A DNA stretch of 64,000 bases from Hyphococcus aureus (GTDB taxonomy: Bacteria > Pseudomonadota > Alphaproteobacteria > Caulobacterales > Parvularculaceae): assembly GCF_042643165.1 (NCBI RefSeq), contig NZ_JBHRSH010000001.1, positions 558,001 through 622,000 of the forward strand, read 5' to 3'. Positions 41,961-51,890 of this stretch are shown here, one piece after another. The notes under the pieces are model-generated. The model saw only the letters and a program-made list of their open reading frames with translations, was not told the DNA's origin and ran no database searches. Every line of letters begins with the position of its first letter. The stretch's first letter is position 1. Made by a program: the position numbers and the translations under genes.

Positions 41961-43226
41961 TTACTTTTTGAAGACATCGATTCCCATCGCTCCAAGAATG
42001 CGGCTTGCCTCCGAAACCAGATGAAACTGCTGTCCAGTCCCGATGGGGCGGCCATGCGACAGCGGCAAGCGAATGGGGTGCAACCGCTCCATCGAAACCG
42101 AAAAATGCTCTTTGCTGTCAAACACCGCCTTAAATACGTCCCGCCAGTGATCCCGGCGAATGATGATGTCTTTCAGGTCCATCAAATAAGAGTATTGCAG
42201 CAATTCCAGTGGGGGTTCGCCTTTAGCGACTGCTTCCTCGCGGCGCTGTTTCCAATCAGCGACCATTTTTGTGTCAACCCGTTTTTCAATCCAGTCTTCT
42301 CCATATTGATTAGACATCGTCACGGAAATGAGCTTCCTCAGATGTTGCTCAACAGAAGTCATCAACGCGTTGTGTCCAGGATGGAACAAAAGTCCAGGGT
42401 CGCTGCCGTCCGTGGTGGCAGGTAGGGGCGCGTATTCGGCTTTTAGGCTAAACCCTGTTTGAATCAGAATTTCGCCGACCGCGGGAGGAGCGAAAGCAAG
42501 CATTCCGGGATGCATGCCCGCTTCAATGTGCGCGGCGTCCCTAGCTTCCGGCTCGGCGGCATCGTCGATTACGATCGGATCGCCGAGGTCATCATCGATT
42601 ACTTCCGATGCCTCCTCGTCGAACGGAGTTTTATATCGAACGGCTGTGTTCAGCCGGGATACGACCGCAAATCCTTCAATGGAGAGCGCGGCGATCTCCG
42701 GCCTGACCCAAGGAGTCGTCACACCGCGCATCTGGACTTCCAGCCGGTCAGCCCAAAGCTGATGGCGTTCGATAGCATTTTTGAAAGGATCAACCTGACG
42801 CGCAATGGTTTCAGCCATCCGCGCAAGAGAATTCTGCTCAAAGAAGCGAGCTGCCGCAGATGCTCCAGTAGCGATTTCAAGCTGTTTCGCGAGACGGCCT
42901 GCCTCCTCGATTGGCGATGGTTTCGCCAATGCGGTTTCGGCGGCTCTAATCAAGGCGGAGGCGCTGTTTGCCAGCTCCAACTCGCGCCGGATGAATTGTT
43001 GCGGATCGTTTTCTTGCCAGCGGCGGAGAAATTCGACACCCGGCTGCGCTGAACTAAGAAGTCGCTCCATCCGCTCATGATTTGCAAGCAATCGCTCGAC
43101 GGCGGGCGAGGGATAGCCCGCCATGCGCTCGAGCAGCTCCTGGTGTTTCCGCAGCTTTTCGAGTGGGCCGTTGGCCAGTTCAGCCAGACGTTGCGCCCTA
43201 GCAAATGGGTCTTCGCGCGACATCAT
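41961..43226 (-). CDS. Swt1-family HEPN-domain protein
   Basis: 421 residues. The N-terminal 180 residues are helical and charged, possibly coiled coil (RAQRLAELANGPLEKLRKHQELLERM). The C-terminal part (about 290-420) resembles the Swt1-type HEPN domain: HLRKLISVTMSNQYGEDWIEKRV, LLQYSYLMDLKDIIIRRDHW, and RLPLSHGRP, an R-x4-H HEPN RNase motif. It converges on gajB and is the last gene before the tRNA-Arg. Likely a defence-related ribonuclease or abortive-infection protein. Confidence 0.72.
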   Translation of the reverse strand: MMSREDPFARAQRLAELANGPLEKLRKHQELLERMAGYPSPAVERLLANHERMERLLSSAQPGVEFLRRWQENDPQQFIRRELELANSASALIRAAETALAKPSPIEEAGRLAKQLEIATGASAAARFFEQNSLARMAETIARQVDPFKNAIERHQLWADRLEVQMRGVTTPWVRPEIAALSIEGFAVVSRLNTAVRYKTPFDEEASEVIDDDLGDPIVIDDAAEPEARDAAHIEAGMHPGMLAFAPPAVGEILIQTGFSLKAEYAPLPATTDGSDPGLLFHPGHNALMTSVEQHLRKLISVTMSNQYGEDWIEKRVDTKMVADWKQRREEAVAKGEPPLELLQYSYLMDLKDIIIRRDHWRDVFKAVFDSKEHFSVSMERLHPIRLPLSHGRPIGTGQQFHLVSEASRILGAMGIDVFKK

Positions 43227-43258
43227 TATCCTCGTCGGAATCGGACGCTCTGCGCTAA

Positions 43259-43335
43259 TGGCGATCCCGGCAGGACTCGAACCTGCGGCCTCCAGATTCG
43301 GAATCTGGCGCTCTATCCACCTGAGCTACGGGATC
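43259..43335 (-). tRNA. tRNA-Arg (anticodon CCG), intact
   Basis: 77 nt including encoded CCA. Acceptor GATCCCG pairs with CGGGATC, D-arm GCTC...GAGC, anticodon stem CCAGA/TCTGG with loop TTCCGAA, T-arm GCAGG-TTCGAGT-CCTGC, discriminator G. It lies 248 bp inside the element boundary marked by the broken tRNA-Arg of the same anticodon, and its sequence differs from that gene outside conserved positions. Confidence 0.95.
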
Positions 43336-43582
43336 GGAACGAAACGATCGGTCCGTTTTGATCTTTCTTCTGCACAACACTTCGCCGCATTTGCAAGCCC
43401 TTTTGCAACAGCAAGACGGAGCGGTGGCGCTGATGGAATTCGAAGCTTTGCGAACGCTTTAAATCCCTTACTATTCGGCGGTGCTGAGATGGTGCTGACA
43501 CGGGCCTGCCGACTCTCAGATCGCTTTTTCTAACTAGCTAATTTCACTCTGTTTTTCGTCTTCAAAAAGTCTGTTGTTGCAT

Positions 43583-43623
<41 letters not shown>

Positions 43624-43786
43624 CGCTTTGAGGACCCGGGATGTACGCGATTGGGGCTTCTTGGGCAAGCGGCCCGGACCATAAGGCGGCGCCCTGATTT
43701 CGCCCCCTTGATAGGCTATGATCCAGATGCGAGATAGGGTCGGCGTCTCGCAACAACGGCGCTGGCGAAACGAAAAGGCGAGTTTT

Positions 43787-44806
43787 ATGAACCATTTCAA
43801 GACGGCGGCGATTGCTCTCTCTGCCTTCATCGTGTTCTCCAGCGCTCACGCCCTCGCTCAGCCCCAGCCCTTGCCGCCGGAGCCAGAGCCCGCACAGGCG
43901 GCGCCTGACGCAGGCGCAGCGAAAATCGCAACCCCGGCCATGTGGCGCGTCGCCGACGAGGATTCCGAGTTTATTCTCCTCGGCACCATCCACTTCCTGC
44001 CGCCATCGCTTGAGTGGCGAAATCCCGCTGTCACGTCGGCTTTTGAAAGCGCCGACATCATATATTTCGAGGCCAATCCGGATGATGCAACCGACCTCGC
44101 GGAAGTTGGCAACCTCATCAGAATGGAAGGCGCCAACCCTCCCGGTGTCAAACTCTCATCAATGCTGGGGATCAGTGACGCGAATAAGCTGAGGGAAATT
44201 TCCCAGGAACTGCAGTTGAGCTTTGCCCAGATTGATCCGCTCCGTCCATGGAATGCTTTTCTGGCGCTGACCCTGCAGCTGCTTAACAGCCAGGGCTTTG
44301 ACCCCGGATCTGGCGTTGATCGCGCGCTGGTCAGCGAAGCGAAAATTATGGGAAAAGACATCCGCTATTTCGAAACCATGTCAGAGCAAATCGGCTTTTT
44401 CACGCAGCTCGACCCCAAAACCGAACGCGACATGCTCGTCATCACTATCCGCAATTGGGATGATGAAAGAGACAGCATGAACGATCTGGTGGAAGCATGG
44501 GCGGCGGGAGACACCACCTATGTGGACACAAGCCTGAACGAAGAAATGCGCGAGAAAGTGCCTGCAGCGTTTAATGTTCTCATCGCCGACCGAAACGCCG
44601 CCTGGGCGGAAACGCTCGACGCTGAGCTGAGAGAACATAGCGGCAAGGCGATGGTCGCGGTCGGCGCCGCGCATCTTGTGGGCGGCGAATTTTCCGTCCC
44701 TGCGCTCCTTGAGGCCAAAGGCTATGAAGTATCGCGTTATGGCGTTAGCGAAACGGCGGCCGAAACCATACCCGACGCCGCAAACGATAATGAACCCGAT
44801 GAATAG
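43787..44806 (+). CDS. TraB/GumN family secreted protein
   Basis: 339 residues from ATG 43787, which begins a signal peptide (NHFKTAAIALSAFIVFSSAHALA). TraB/GumN motifs: FILLGTIHFLPPSLEWR near the N-terminus, a conserved GSGVDRALVSEAKIMGKDIRYFETMSEQIGFF centre, and MVAVGAAHLVGGEFSVPALLEAKGYEV near the end (GxxH). Family members are putative metalloproteases of the periplasm or membrane. First chromosomal gene right of the element; convergent with gyrB. Confidence 0.88.
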   Translation: MNHFKTAAIALSAFIVFSSAHALAQPQPLPPEPEPAQAAPDAGAAKIATPAMWRVADEDSEFILLGTIHFLPPSLEWRNPAVTSAFESADIIYFEANPDDATDLAEVGNLIRMEGANPPGVKLSSMLGISDANKLREISQELQLSFAQIDPLRPWNAFLALTLQLLNSQGFDPGSGVDRALVSEAKIMGKDIRYFETMSEQIGFFTQLDPKTERDMLVITIRNWDDERDSMNDLVEAWAAGDTTYVDTSLNEEMREKVPAAFNVLIADRNAAWAETLDAELREHSGKAMVAVGAAHLVGGEFSVPALLEAKGYEVSRYGVSETAAETIPDAANDNEPDE

Positions 44807-44815
44807 ACGGCGCTT

Positions 44816-47227
44816 TTAAACGTCAAGCGCCGCCGAGAGGGCGTTCTCCTGAATGAACTCCCGGCGCGGCTCGACAATGTCGCCCATCAGGCGCGAGAAA
44901 ATGTCGTCGGCGTCATCCGCCTCCTTCACCTTCACCTGCAACAAGACCCGCGCATTTTCATCCAGCGTCGTTTCCCAGAGCTGTTCCGGGTTCATTTCGC
45001 CCAGCCCCTTATAACGCTGCATTTTGACGCCTGCCTCACCGGCGGCGCGCACCGCGCGGAGGAGACTGTTGGGGCCCGTCACCCGCAGCCGCTGTTCCTT
45101 GCGGGCCCATGTCGCGGGCTTGTCGAAGGCGTCTGCAAGTCCGTCCATGCCGGTCTGCACTTTCTTGGCGTCAGCGGAAAGAAGAAGATCGCGGGGAAGC
45201 ACGTGGGTCTCCTTGACACCGCGCAGTTCGCGTTCGAACACATAGCCGCCTTCGCCGTCCGGGGCGCCTTTCCAGCCGCGTTCAAACTCGTCCGCCACCA
45301 TGTCGAGGCGCGTCGCAATCTTGTCCGCCAGCGTCTGCGCTTCCGGCCCGTCGGGCGCCTCTGACAAGGCGCGCGCAAGCGCCGCCTGCACGATGAGATC
45401 GCGATTGAAGCGCTGCGGAAACTCGTCGATTGCCTCGCGCACTTTGCGCGCGCGCGCCACCAGCTCCGCAAGATCCGGCCCGGCGATCGCTTCGCCATTT
45501 TCAAGCACGAGCGACGCTTCGACGATGCCTTCTGCAAAGAGGTGATCGTTCAGCGACTTGTCGTCGAGAAGATATTGCTCCGACTTGCCGCGTGCGACCT
45601 TGTAAAGCGGCGGCTGGGCGATGAACAAATGCCCGCGCCGGATCAGTTCCGGCATTTGCCGGAAGAAGAAGGTGAGCAGAAGCGTTCGGATATGCGCGCC
45701 GTCGACGTCGGCGTCGGTCATGATGACGATTTTGTGGTAGCGCAGCTTGTCCGGATTGAAATCGTCGCGGCCAATGCCCGTGCCGAGCGCGGTGATCAGC
45801 GTTCCGATTTCCTGACTGCCAAGCATCTTGTCAAAGCGCGCACGCTCGACGTTCAAAATCTTGCCGCGCAAGGGCAGCACCGCCTGATTTTCGCGATTGC
45901 GAGCCTGTTTGGCGGAGCCGCCAGCGGAATCGCCCTCGACGATGAAAAGTTCGGACTTGGCCGGATCGCGCTCCTGACAGTCGGCGAGCTTGCCCGGCAG
46001 GGAGGCCACATCAAGCGCTGATTTCCGGCGCGTCAGTTCGCGCGCCTTGCGGGCGGCCTCGCGCGCTGCGGCTGCTTCGGCGATTTTCTGGACAACGCGC
46101 TTCGCCTCAGCGGGATTTTCCTCAAACCACTCGCTGAGCTTTTCGTTCACCGCGCTCTCTACAACCGGGCGCACTTCCGATGACACCAGCTTGTCTTTCG
46201 TCTGCGAGGAAAATTTCGGGTCAGGCACTTTCACCGAGAGAACACATGTCAGCCCTTCACGCGCATCGTCGCCCGTGACCGTCACTTTTTCCCGCTTCGC
46301 AATACCGGAGCTTTGCGAATAGTTGTTGATGATGCGGGTCAATGCTGCGCGAAAGCCCGCCAAATGCGTGCCGCCATCGCGCTGCGGAATGTTGTTGGTG
46401 AAGCACAAAACCTTTTCGTGATAGCTGTCGTTCCACCACATTGCGACTTCAACGGCGAGCCCGTCTTTTTCAGAAATGAAAGAAATCGGCGCTGAGATCA
46501 GTGGCGATTTGGCGTTGTCGAGATAACGCACAAAAGCCTCAAGCCCGCCCTCATACATCATCTCCTCGGTGCGGGTTTCCACATGACGCTTGTCAATGAG
46601 CCTGATGGAAACGCCGGAATTCAGAAACGCCAATTCGCGAAGGCGATGTTCAAGCGTATCGAAATCGAACTCGATGCCGGTGAAAATGGTCTCTGACGGC
46701 ATGAAGGTGACTTCGGTGCCGGTTTTGATCGCATCGCCGACAACTTCCAGATCGCCTTCGGGTTCACCCATCTTGAATCGCATGAAATGTTCTTTGCCGT
46801 TGCGGCGAATGCGCAGATCGAGATATTCCGACAGCGCATTCACCACCGACACGCCAACGCCGTGCAGACCGCCCGACACTTTGTATGAATTCTGGTCGAA
46901 CTTTCCGCCCGCATGAAGCTGGGTCATGATGACCTGCGCGGCGGAAACGCCTTCTTCCTCGTGGATGTCGGTTGGTATGCCGCGACCATTATCCGTTACG
47001 GTGACGGACCCGTTTTCATTGAGGATCACCTCAACCGTATCGCAATAGCCCGCAAGCGCCTCATCGATCGCGTTGTCGACCACCTCATAGACCATGTGGT
47101 GAAGGCCCGATCCGTCATCAGTGTCGCCGATATACATGCCCGGACGCTTGCGCACAGCGTCGAGACCTTTGAGCACTTTGATGGACTGGGCGCCGTATTC
47201 TTCATTCGGCGCGGCGTTGTTCGCCAT
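44816..47227 (-). CDS. gyrB: DNA gyrase subunit B
   Basis: 803 residues, normal length. GHKL ATPase with EVVDNAIDEALAGYC and GRGIPTDIHEEEG; TOPRIM domain with LFIVEGDSAGGSAKQARNR and MTDADVDGAHIRTLLLTFFFR; C-terminal RYKGLGEMNPEQLWETT. Supplies ATP hydrolysis for negative supercoiling with GyrA. It ends the dnaA-dnaN-recF-gyrB series on this strand. Confidence 0.98.
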   Translation of the reverse strand: MANNAAPNEEYGAQSIKVLKGLDAVRKRPGMYIGDTDDGSGLHHMVYEVVDNAIDEALAGYCDTVEVILNENGSVTVTDNGRGIPTDIHEEEGVSAAQVIMTQLHAGGKFDQNSYKVSGGLHGVGVSVVNALSEYLDLRIRRNGKEHFMRFKMGEPEGDLEVVGDAIKTGTEVTFMPSETIFTGIEFDFDTLEHRLRELAFLNSGVSIRLIDKRHVETRTEEMMYEGGLEAFVRYLDNAKSPLISAPISFISEKDGLAVEVAMWWNDSYHEKVLCFTNNIPQRDGGTHLAGFRAALTRIINNYSQSSGIAKREKVTVTGDDAREGLTCVLSVKVPDPKFSSQTKDKLVSSEVRPVVESAVNEKLSEWFEENPAEAKRVVQKIAEAAAAREAARKARELTRRKSALDVASLPGKLADCQERDPAKSELFIVEGDSAGGSAKQARNRENQAVLPLRGKILNVERARFDKMLGSQEIGTLITALGTGIGRDDFNPDKLRYHKIVIMTDADVDGAHIRTLLLTFFFRQMPELIRRGHLFIAQPPLYKVARGKSEQYLLDDKSLNDHLFAEGIVEASLVLENGEAIAGPDLAELVARARKVREAIDEFPQRFNRDLIVQAALARALSEAPDGPEAQTLADKIATRLDMVADEFERGWKGAPDGEGGYVFERELRGVKETHVLPRDLLLSADAKKVQTGMDGLADAFDKPATWARKEQRLRVTGPNSLLRAVRAAGEAGVKMQRYKGLGEMNPEQLWETTLDENARVLLQVKVKEADDADDIFSRLMGDIVEPRREFIQENALSAALDV

Positions 47228-47245
47228 GGGTCTTTTCTTTCTTTT

Positions 47246-48433
47246 TTACGTCAATTGGGTTTCATGAACCGCGCCATCCGACACATCGAAATGCTGGGCG
47301 CGCGAGCCCCAGGCTTCGAACAGGGACCGGTCTGTCCCCGTCATAAACGCCTGGAAGCCAAGGTCGTCGAGAATTGAAAACAGCGCTGCGCGCCTTCCCT
47401 CATCGAGATGGGCGGCGATTTCATCGAGCAAAAGTATCAGCGGCGCGCTCGGGTCCGAAAGGCTCAGCGCGCGCGCATTGGCGAGAACAAGGCCGATGAG
47501 AAGCGCTTTTTGCTCCCCTGTGGAGCAAAGCCGCGCGGGCCGTCCCTTGGCGCGATGAGTGACCAGCAAATCGCTGCGGTGAGGACCGGTGAGCGCACGC
47601 CCCGCCTCGGCGTCGCGGCGCCTGCGCGCACGCAAGGTCTCTGCGAAGTCGCGCTCCACCGCGTCGCGACCTTCCGATTGCAGCGCTTTTTCAAGATCGC
47701 CTTCAAGGGCGAGATCGGCGTCGGGGAACACGTTGTCCTCGGACGTCACCTCGGCGGCCTCAAGCCGTGACACCATGGCGCGGCGCGCCGCAGCGATCGC
47801 TGTTCCCGCGTCCGCCATCTGGCTTTCCACGGCGGAGAGCCAGTCCTCATCGCGGCCGCCATCCTCCAGCAGTCTTTGACGCTGGCGCATCGCCTGCTCA
47901 TAAGCGGTCGAACGGCGGCCATGCGCCGGATCATGAGCGAGCGTCATGCGGTCAAGGAATTTACGCCGGTCGCCCGCGCCTTCCATGAACAACCGGTCCT
48001 GCGCCGGCGTCAGCCACATGAACCGCAAATGCTCTGCAAAGGCGCCCGGTCCCGAGGCGTCGCGGTCATCAATACGGCAGATGCGCCGCGCGGGATTGGC
48101 TGAGGCGGCGCCGACGCCGAAACGCCGTTCGTCTTCGCCGTCATCAACGCGCGCAGATACCGCCCAGCCGCCATCGCCGTCGATGCGCGGCAATTCGTCG
48201 AGACGCGCGCCACGCACGCCGCGGCCCGGCCCGATCAGCGAAATCGCCTCAAGAATGTTGGTCTTGCCGGCGCCATTCGCGCCAGAGATCGCAGCCGGCC
48301 GACCGTCAAAAGAAATTTCGGCGCGCGGGTAGGAACGGAAATTCGTCACCGTCAGCCGCGTGATGCGCGCGCGTTTCACCGCAGCAGCATCCTGCGTTTC
48401 GCTATCCCATTTTCTGGCGACCGCTTCGCTCAA
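47246..48433 (-). CDS. recF: DNA replication and repair protein RecF
   Basis: 395 residues. The N-terminus has LTVTNFRSYPRAEISF and Walker A AISGANGAGKTNILEAI; signature-like LCSTGEQKALLIGLVLANAR; Walker B LILLLDEIAAHLDEGRR. SMC-like ATPase that loads RecA at gaps. It lies 2 bp after dnaN and 18 bp before gyrB on the same strand. Confidence 0.97.
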   Translation of the reverse strand: MSEAVARKWDSETQDAAAVKRARITRLTVTNFRSYPRAEISFDGRPAAISGANGAGKTNILEAISLIGPGRGVRGARLDELPRIDGDGGWAVSARVDDGEDERRFGVGAASANPARRICRIDDRDASGPGAFAEHLRFMWLTPAQDRLFMEGAGDRRKFLDRMTLAHDPAHGRRSTAYEQAMRQRQRLLEDGGRDEDWLSAVESQMADAGTAIAAARRAMVSRLEAAEVTSEDNVFPDADLALEGDLEKALQSEGRDAVERDFAETLRARRRRDAEAGRALTGPHRSDLLVTHRAKGRPARLCSTGEQKALLIGLVLANARALSLSDPSAPLILLLDEIAAHLDEGRRAALFSILDDLGFQAFMTGTDRSLFEAWGSRAQHFDVSDGAVHETQLT

Positions 48434-48435
48434 GA

Positions 48436-49554
48436 TCAGACCCTTAGCGGCATCAGGACGTAAAGCGCGCGCTCGTCCTCTTCATCGAGAATGACCGTCG
48501 GCGAGGACGGATCGGCAAGCTTGAATGTCGCCGTTTCGCCATCGACCTGTTGCGCCACATCAAGGAGGTAGCGCGCATTAAAGCCAATCTCCAGCGGATC
48601 GCCGCCATAATCGACAGACAGTTCCTCGAGGGCCGAACCCGCTTCCGGATTGTTAACCGTGAGGCGCAGCCGGTCGGCTTCGAGCGCGAGCTTCACAGAA
48701 CGTGTGCGATCCGCGGAAACCGTCGAAACACGATCGACAGCCTGCGAAAAGTCTTTGGTCTCAACCCGCATGACATTGTTGTTGCCCTTTGGAATGACAC
48801 GCTCGTAATCAGGAAACGATCCATCAATCAGTTTTGAGGTGAGATAGCCTGCGCCAAAACCAAACCGGATTTTCGCCGGCGACACAGCGATCTCAACATT
48901 TTCTTCGGCGTCTTCCAGAAGCCGTCCAAGCTCGGCGATCGCCTTGCGCGGCACGATGACGCCGGGCATCGACGCGGCGCCGTCAGGCAAGGGCGCATCG
49001 ATGCGCGCAAGACGGTGACCGTCCGTCGCCGCTGCGCGTAGAGCCGGCGCATCGCCATCATTATGCGCATGCAAGTAAACGCCGTTGAGATAATACCGGG
49101 TTTCCTCCTGCGACATGGCGAAACGCGCCTTGCCGAGCAGGCGGCGCAGATCAGCCGTCGGCATGGAGAACCGCGTTTCGAGATCGTTCGTCGAGAGGCT
49201 CGGGAAATCGTCTTCCGGCAGAACGGCCAGCGCAAATTGCGAACGCCCCGACGACACCTGAAGGCGGCCCTCATCGGAAGCGAGCTCAAGCCGCACCTGC
49301 GCCCCGTCCGGCAGGCGCTTGACGATTTCAAACAGCGTCAGCGCCGACACTGTGGTCGCGCCCTTGCCGGCGACATCCGCCGGCGCCTCTTCGGAAATTT
49401 CGATATCGAGATCCGTCGCCGTCAGCGTGAGCGCGCCGCCCTGCGCCTGCAGAAGCACATTGGAGAGGATCGGGATCGTGTTCCGCCGCTCCACAACGCT
49501 TTGCACATGCCCCAGCGCCTTGGACAGGGCCGACCGTTCAATCGTAACTTTCAT
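48436..49554 (-). CDS. dnaN: DNA polymerase III beta sliding clamp
   Basis: 372 residues, the usual length. Three clamp domains; recognisable stretches are TIERSALSKALGHVQSVVERRNTIPILSN at the N-terminus, FAMSQEETRYYLNGVYLH in the middle and the C-terminal DERALYVLMPLRV. Co-directional with recF, 2 bp apart. Confidence 0.98.
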   Translation of the reverse strand: MKVTIERSALSKALGHVQSVVERRNTIPILSNVLLQAQGGALTLTATDLDIEISEEAPADVAGKGATTVSALTLFEIVKRLPDGAQVRLELASDEGRLQVSSGRSQFALAVLPEDDFPSLSTNDLETRFSMPTADLRRLLGKARFAMSQEETRYYLNGVYLHAHNDGDAPALRAAATDGHRLARIDAPLPDGAASMPGVIVPRKAIAELGRLLEDAEENVEIAVSPAKIRFGFGAGYLTSKLIDGSFPDYERVIPKGNNNVMRVETKDFSQAVDRVSTVSADRTRSVKLALEADRLRLTVNNPEAGSALEELSVDYGGDPLEIGFNARYLLDVAQQVDGETATFKLADPSSPTVILDEEDERALYVLMPLRV

Positions 49555-49829
49555 ATGCGGAATGCTCTCTCGAAAATGCTGCCAGACGGCCGGAAATACC
49601 CATCGGCGAAATAGACCCGGGAACGCCGTTCGGAAGGTCCTCCGCCCCGGCGTTTCAGCGTCACCGGAACAGGACGCAAAACAGCGAATCGAAAGGCGAA
49701 AAACCCTTGATCAGTATAGCCGAAACAGCCCCTGAAAAGCTAGCGCCGGCGTGCATTTCACACGCCGGCGCGGTCTTTCCAAAGGACTGTTTTCAAGCGC
49801 TTTTTCAGGCCGGAATTCCAGCCCGGAAA

Positions 49830-51257
49830 TCAACCCTCAAGCGCCTCGCGAATCCGCTTCACACCGTCCTGAAACGCCTTGTCGCGCTCGATCAGCGCCT
49901 GAGCGCGGCGATAGGATGACATAACCGTTGTGTGATCGCGTTTCAGGGCCTTGCCGATGCGGGGAAAGGACTCCTTGAGCACTTCACGGGCGCACCAGAC
50001 GACGGCGTGACGGGCGCGAACAATCCGCTGAGGCTGGGACCGGCCTGTCATATCCTCAAGCTTCAGGCCGAAAGCCTCAGCTCCGGCGGCGATCGCGTCA
50101 TCAATCGTAGCGGCGCGGCGGCGGTCATCCAGACGCGATTTGAGGACAGATTTCGCCTCATCGAGATCGACCACAATCTCTTCGGATCCATACATCAAAA
50201 GGAGCTGATTAAGGGCGCCAATGGTTTCCCGCGTCGACTGGGTGAAGGTGCGAGCGATATAAGCGAGCGCCTCATCGGAAATCCGGCATGCTGCCGGGCT
50301 TTGCTCGACACGTTTTTGCAAAACAGCGAGACGCAAAGTCTCGTCGCCAGGGTGGATCGGGGCGCAAATGCCGCCGGCGAGACGGTCAGCCAGACGCTGA
50401 TTAAGGCCCGCCTCCGCCAATTTCGCGGGCGGAAGCTCGCCTGCAATGACTACCTGTTTGCCGCTGTCGAGCGCTGCGTCGATCACGATAAGTAACTCCT
50501 CCTGTGTGCGATTTTTTCCGTTCAAGAAATGAATGTCGTCAAAGCCGAGAAAACCGAAAGACAACAGCGCCTTGTGAAGCGCAGCGGTCGAATTCGACCA
50601 GACCGCGCTAACGCAGGCGTTTGAAAGATTGTTGTAGGTTACGTAGCCCGCTTCGCCACGGCTTTGATCTTGCGACCATGCATGCGCAATTGATTGAAGC
50701 AAGTGCGTTTTGCCGACACCGGAAGGTCCGTAAAAATAGATGAGCTCGCGCGCGCGCCCTTCTGACAACGCTTCCTGTGCAGCCGCCCAAGCGATGCGAT
50801 TTGAGGCGTGAACAGCAAATGCCTCGAATGTGCGCCGAGGATCAAGCGCGGTCGCAAGCCCTTCGAAAGTCGGCGCCTCTTTTCCGTCTTTCTGGCGCGC
50901 TTTCGCCAGCGGCGTCGCCTCCACCGCAGCAGCGCGCTGATCTTCCTGCGCATTGATGCGCGCAGCGTGCTCGCTGAGTTTGCTCTTAAGCACCGTCAGG
51001 CGCATCTTTTGAAAAGGGCCGACCTCCTTACGCCATGTTTCTTCAAGCACCGGAAAGAACCGGTGATCCAGCATGTCGCGCTTCGCCTCGGACCCGGTAG
51101 ACAAGGTAACGCAATCTTCGCTGTAGTCTTCCAGTCCAAGATCCTTGAACCAGGATACATATTTCGCATCGCCAACACGCACGCGCAAAGCCGCGTGATA
51201 ACGCTTAAACAACTCTGACTGATTGTCCCGCCCGGTCATTTCTTTTTCGTTGTCCAT
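49830..51257 (-). CDS. dnaA: Chromosomal replication initiator DnaA
   Basis: About 475 residues from ATG 51257; ATGs at 51296 and 51362 are in frame and the true start is uncertain. Domain I: FKRYHAALRVRVGDAKYVSWFKDL. AAA+ domain: Walker A FYGPSGVGKTHLLQSI, Walker B FLGFDDIHFLNGK. DNA-binding domain IV: FPRIGKALKRDHTTVMSSYRRAQ. The gap to rpsT upstream is AT-rich. Confidence 0.97.
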   Translation of the reverse strand: MDNEKEMTGRDNQSELFKRYHAALRVRVGDAKYVSWFKDLGLEDYSEDCVTLSTGSEAKRDMLDHRFFPVLEETWRKEVGPFQKMRLTVLKSKLSEHAARINAQEDQRAAAVEATPLAKARQKDGKEAPTFEGLATALDPRRTFEAFAVHASNRIAWAAAQEALSEGRARELIYFYGPSGVGKTHLLQSIAHAWSQDQSRGEAGYVTYNNLSNACVSAVWSNSTAALHKALLSFGFLGFDDIHFLNGKNRTQEELLIVIDAALDSGKQVVIAGELPPAKLAEAGLNQRLADRLAGGICAPIHPGDETLRLAVLQKRVEQSPAACRISDEALAYIARTFTQSTRETIGALNQLLLMYGSEEIVVDLDEAKSVLKSRLDDRRRAATIDDAIAAGAEAFGLKLEDMTGRSQPQRIVRARHAVVWCAREVLKESFPRIGKALKRDHTTVMSSYRRAQALIERDKAFQDGVKRIREALEG

Positions 51258-51362
51258 TTTTGAAGCCGCCCGAAATTTAAGGTCAAATTCCCCCATTGCA
51301 CAGGCCACCCCCGCCCCGCGCAAAGTTTTCGATTTAACGATTGTTGTCAGAAAGCCGGCCAA

Positions 51363-51818
51363 AGGGCCGACAGCTATGTCGGGTTAACTGAGAAGACCCG
51401 CGGCGTCCATAATCTTATTGTCAATGAATATGAATGGAAGAGAGTCGCCGCTTTTCATTTTTATGTCCCCGACTTTTAAAGTCAAAAGCGTGCCTACGCG
51501 GCGGCCGTTGCTGAGAGAGAGAAAACGGCCGACCAAAAAACACCGAACAAACTGTAACTGGTGGCGCGGAAATTCGTCCGCACGCGTCATAAATTGACTA
51601 AACCTAGTGTAGTTAATCTTAAGGATGAGCGTCAAGCGTTGATTCGCCCGTACGGTGTTTTTTATGTCGTTTTTTTTACGCTAACTTTATTGCAAAACAT
51701 CAACAAAAATCACGCTTACAGTAAAAACAAATCGTTACGCCAAGAACCCTACATCAAAAGAGAACGCGCAATCAATGCGTGACGCAAGTCGTGCGCGAAA
51801 CCGCAAAATTTACATTAG
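51363..51818. other. AT-rich dnaA-rpsT intergenic region, weak origin candidate
   Basis: A roughly 450-bp stretch far richer in A and T than its surroundings, with A/T runs around 51650-51730. It has no credible gene. I found no clear TTATCCACA-type DnaA boxes on either strand, so a replication origin is not demonstrated. It must contain the dnaA promoter. AT-richness and neighbours are the only support for an origin. Confidence 0.35.
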
Positions 51819-51857
51819 AAAAAACAAAAACGCGTTCGCAAGATTTTACGAACGCGT
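51819..51857 (-). terminator. Rho-independent terminator of rpsT
   Basis: Perfect 9-bp stem ACGCGTTCG (51830-51838) with CGAACGCGT (51849-51857). The minus strand then reads TTTTTGTTTTTT. It lies 33 bp past the rpsT stop. Confidence 0.9.
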
Positions 51858-51890
51858 TACGAAAACAAAATTGAAAAAGATGATAATCGG

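Noticed and set aside
43336..43582. Integrase remnant between the two tRNA-Arg genes
   Set aside because: Open frames here are under 70 codons and I could not see the catalytic Arg-His-Arg-Tyr pattern of a tyrosine recombinase.
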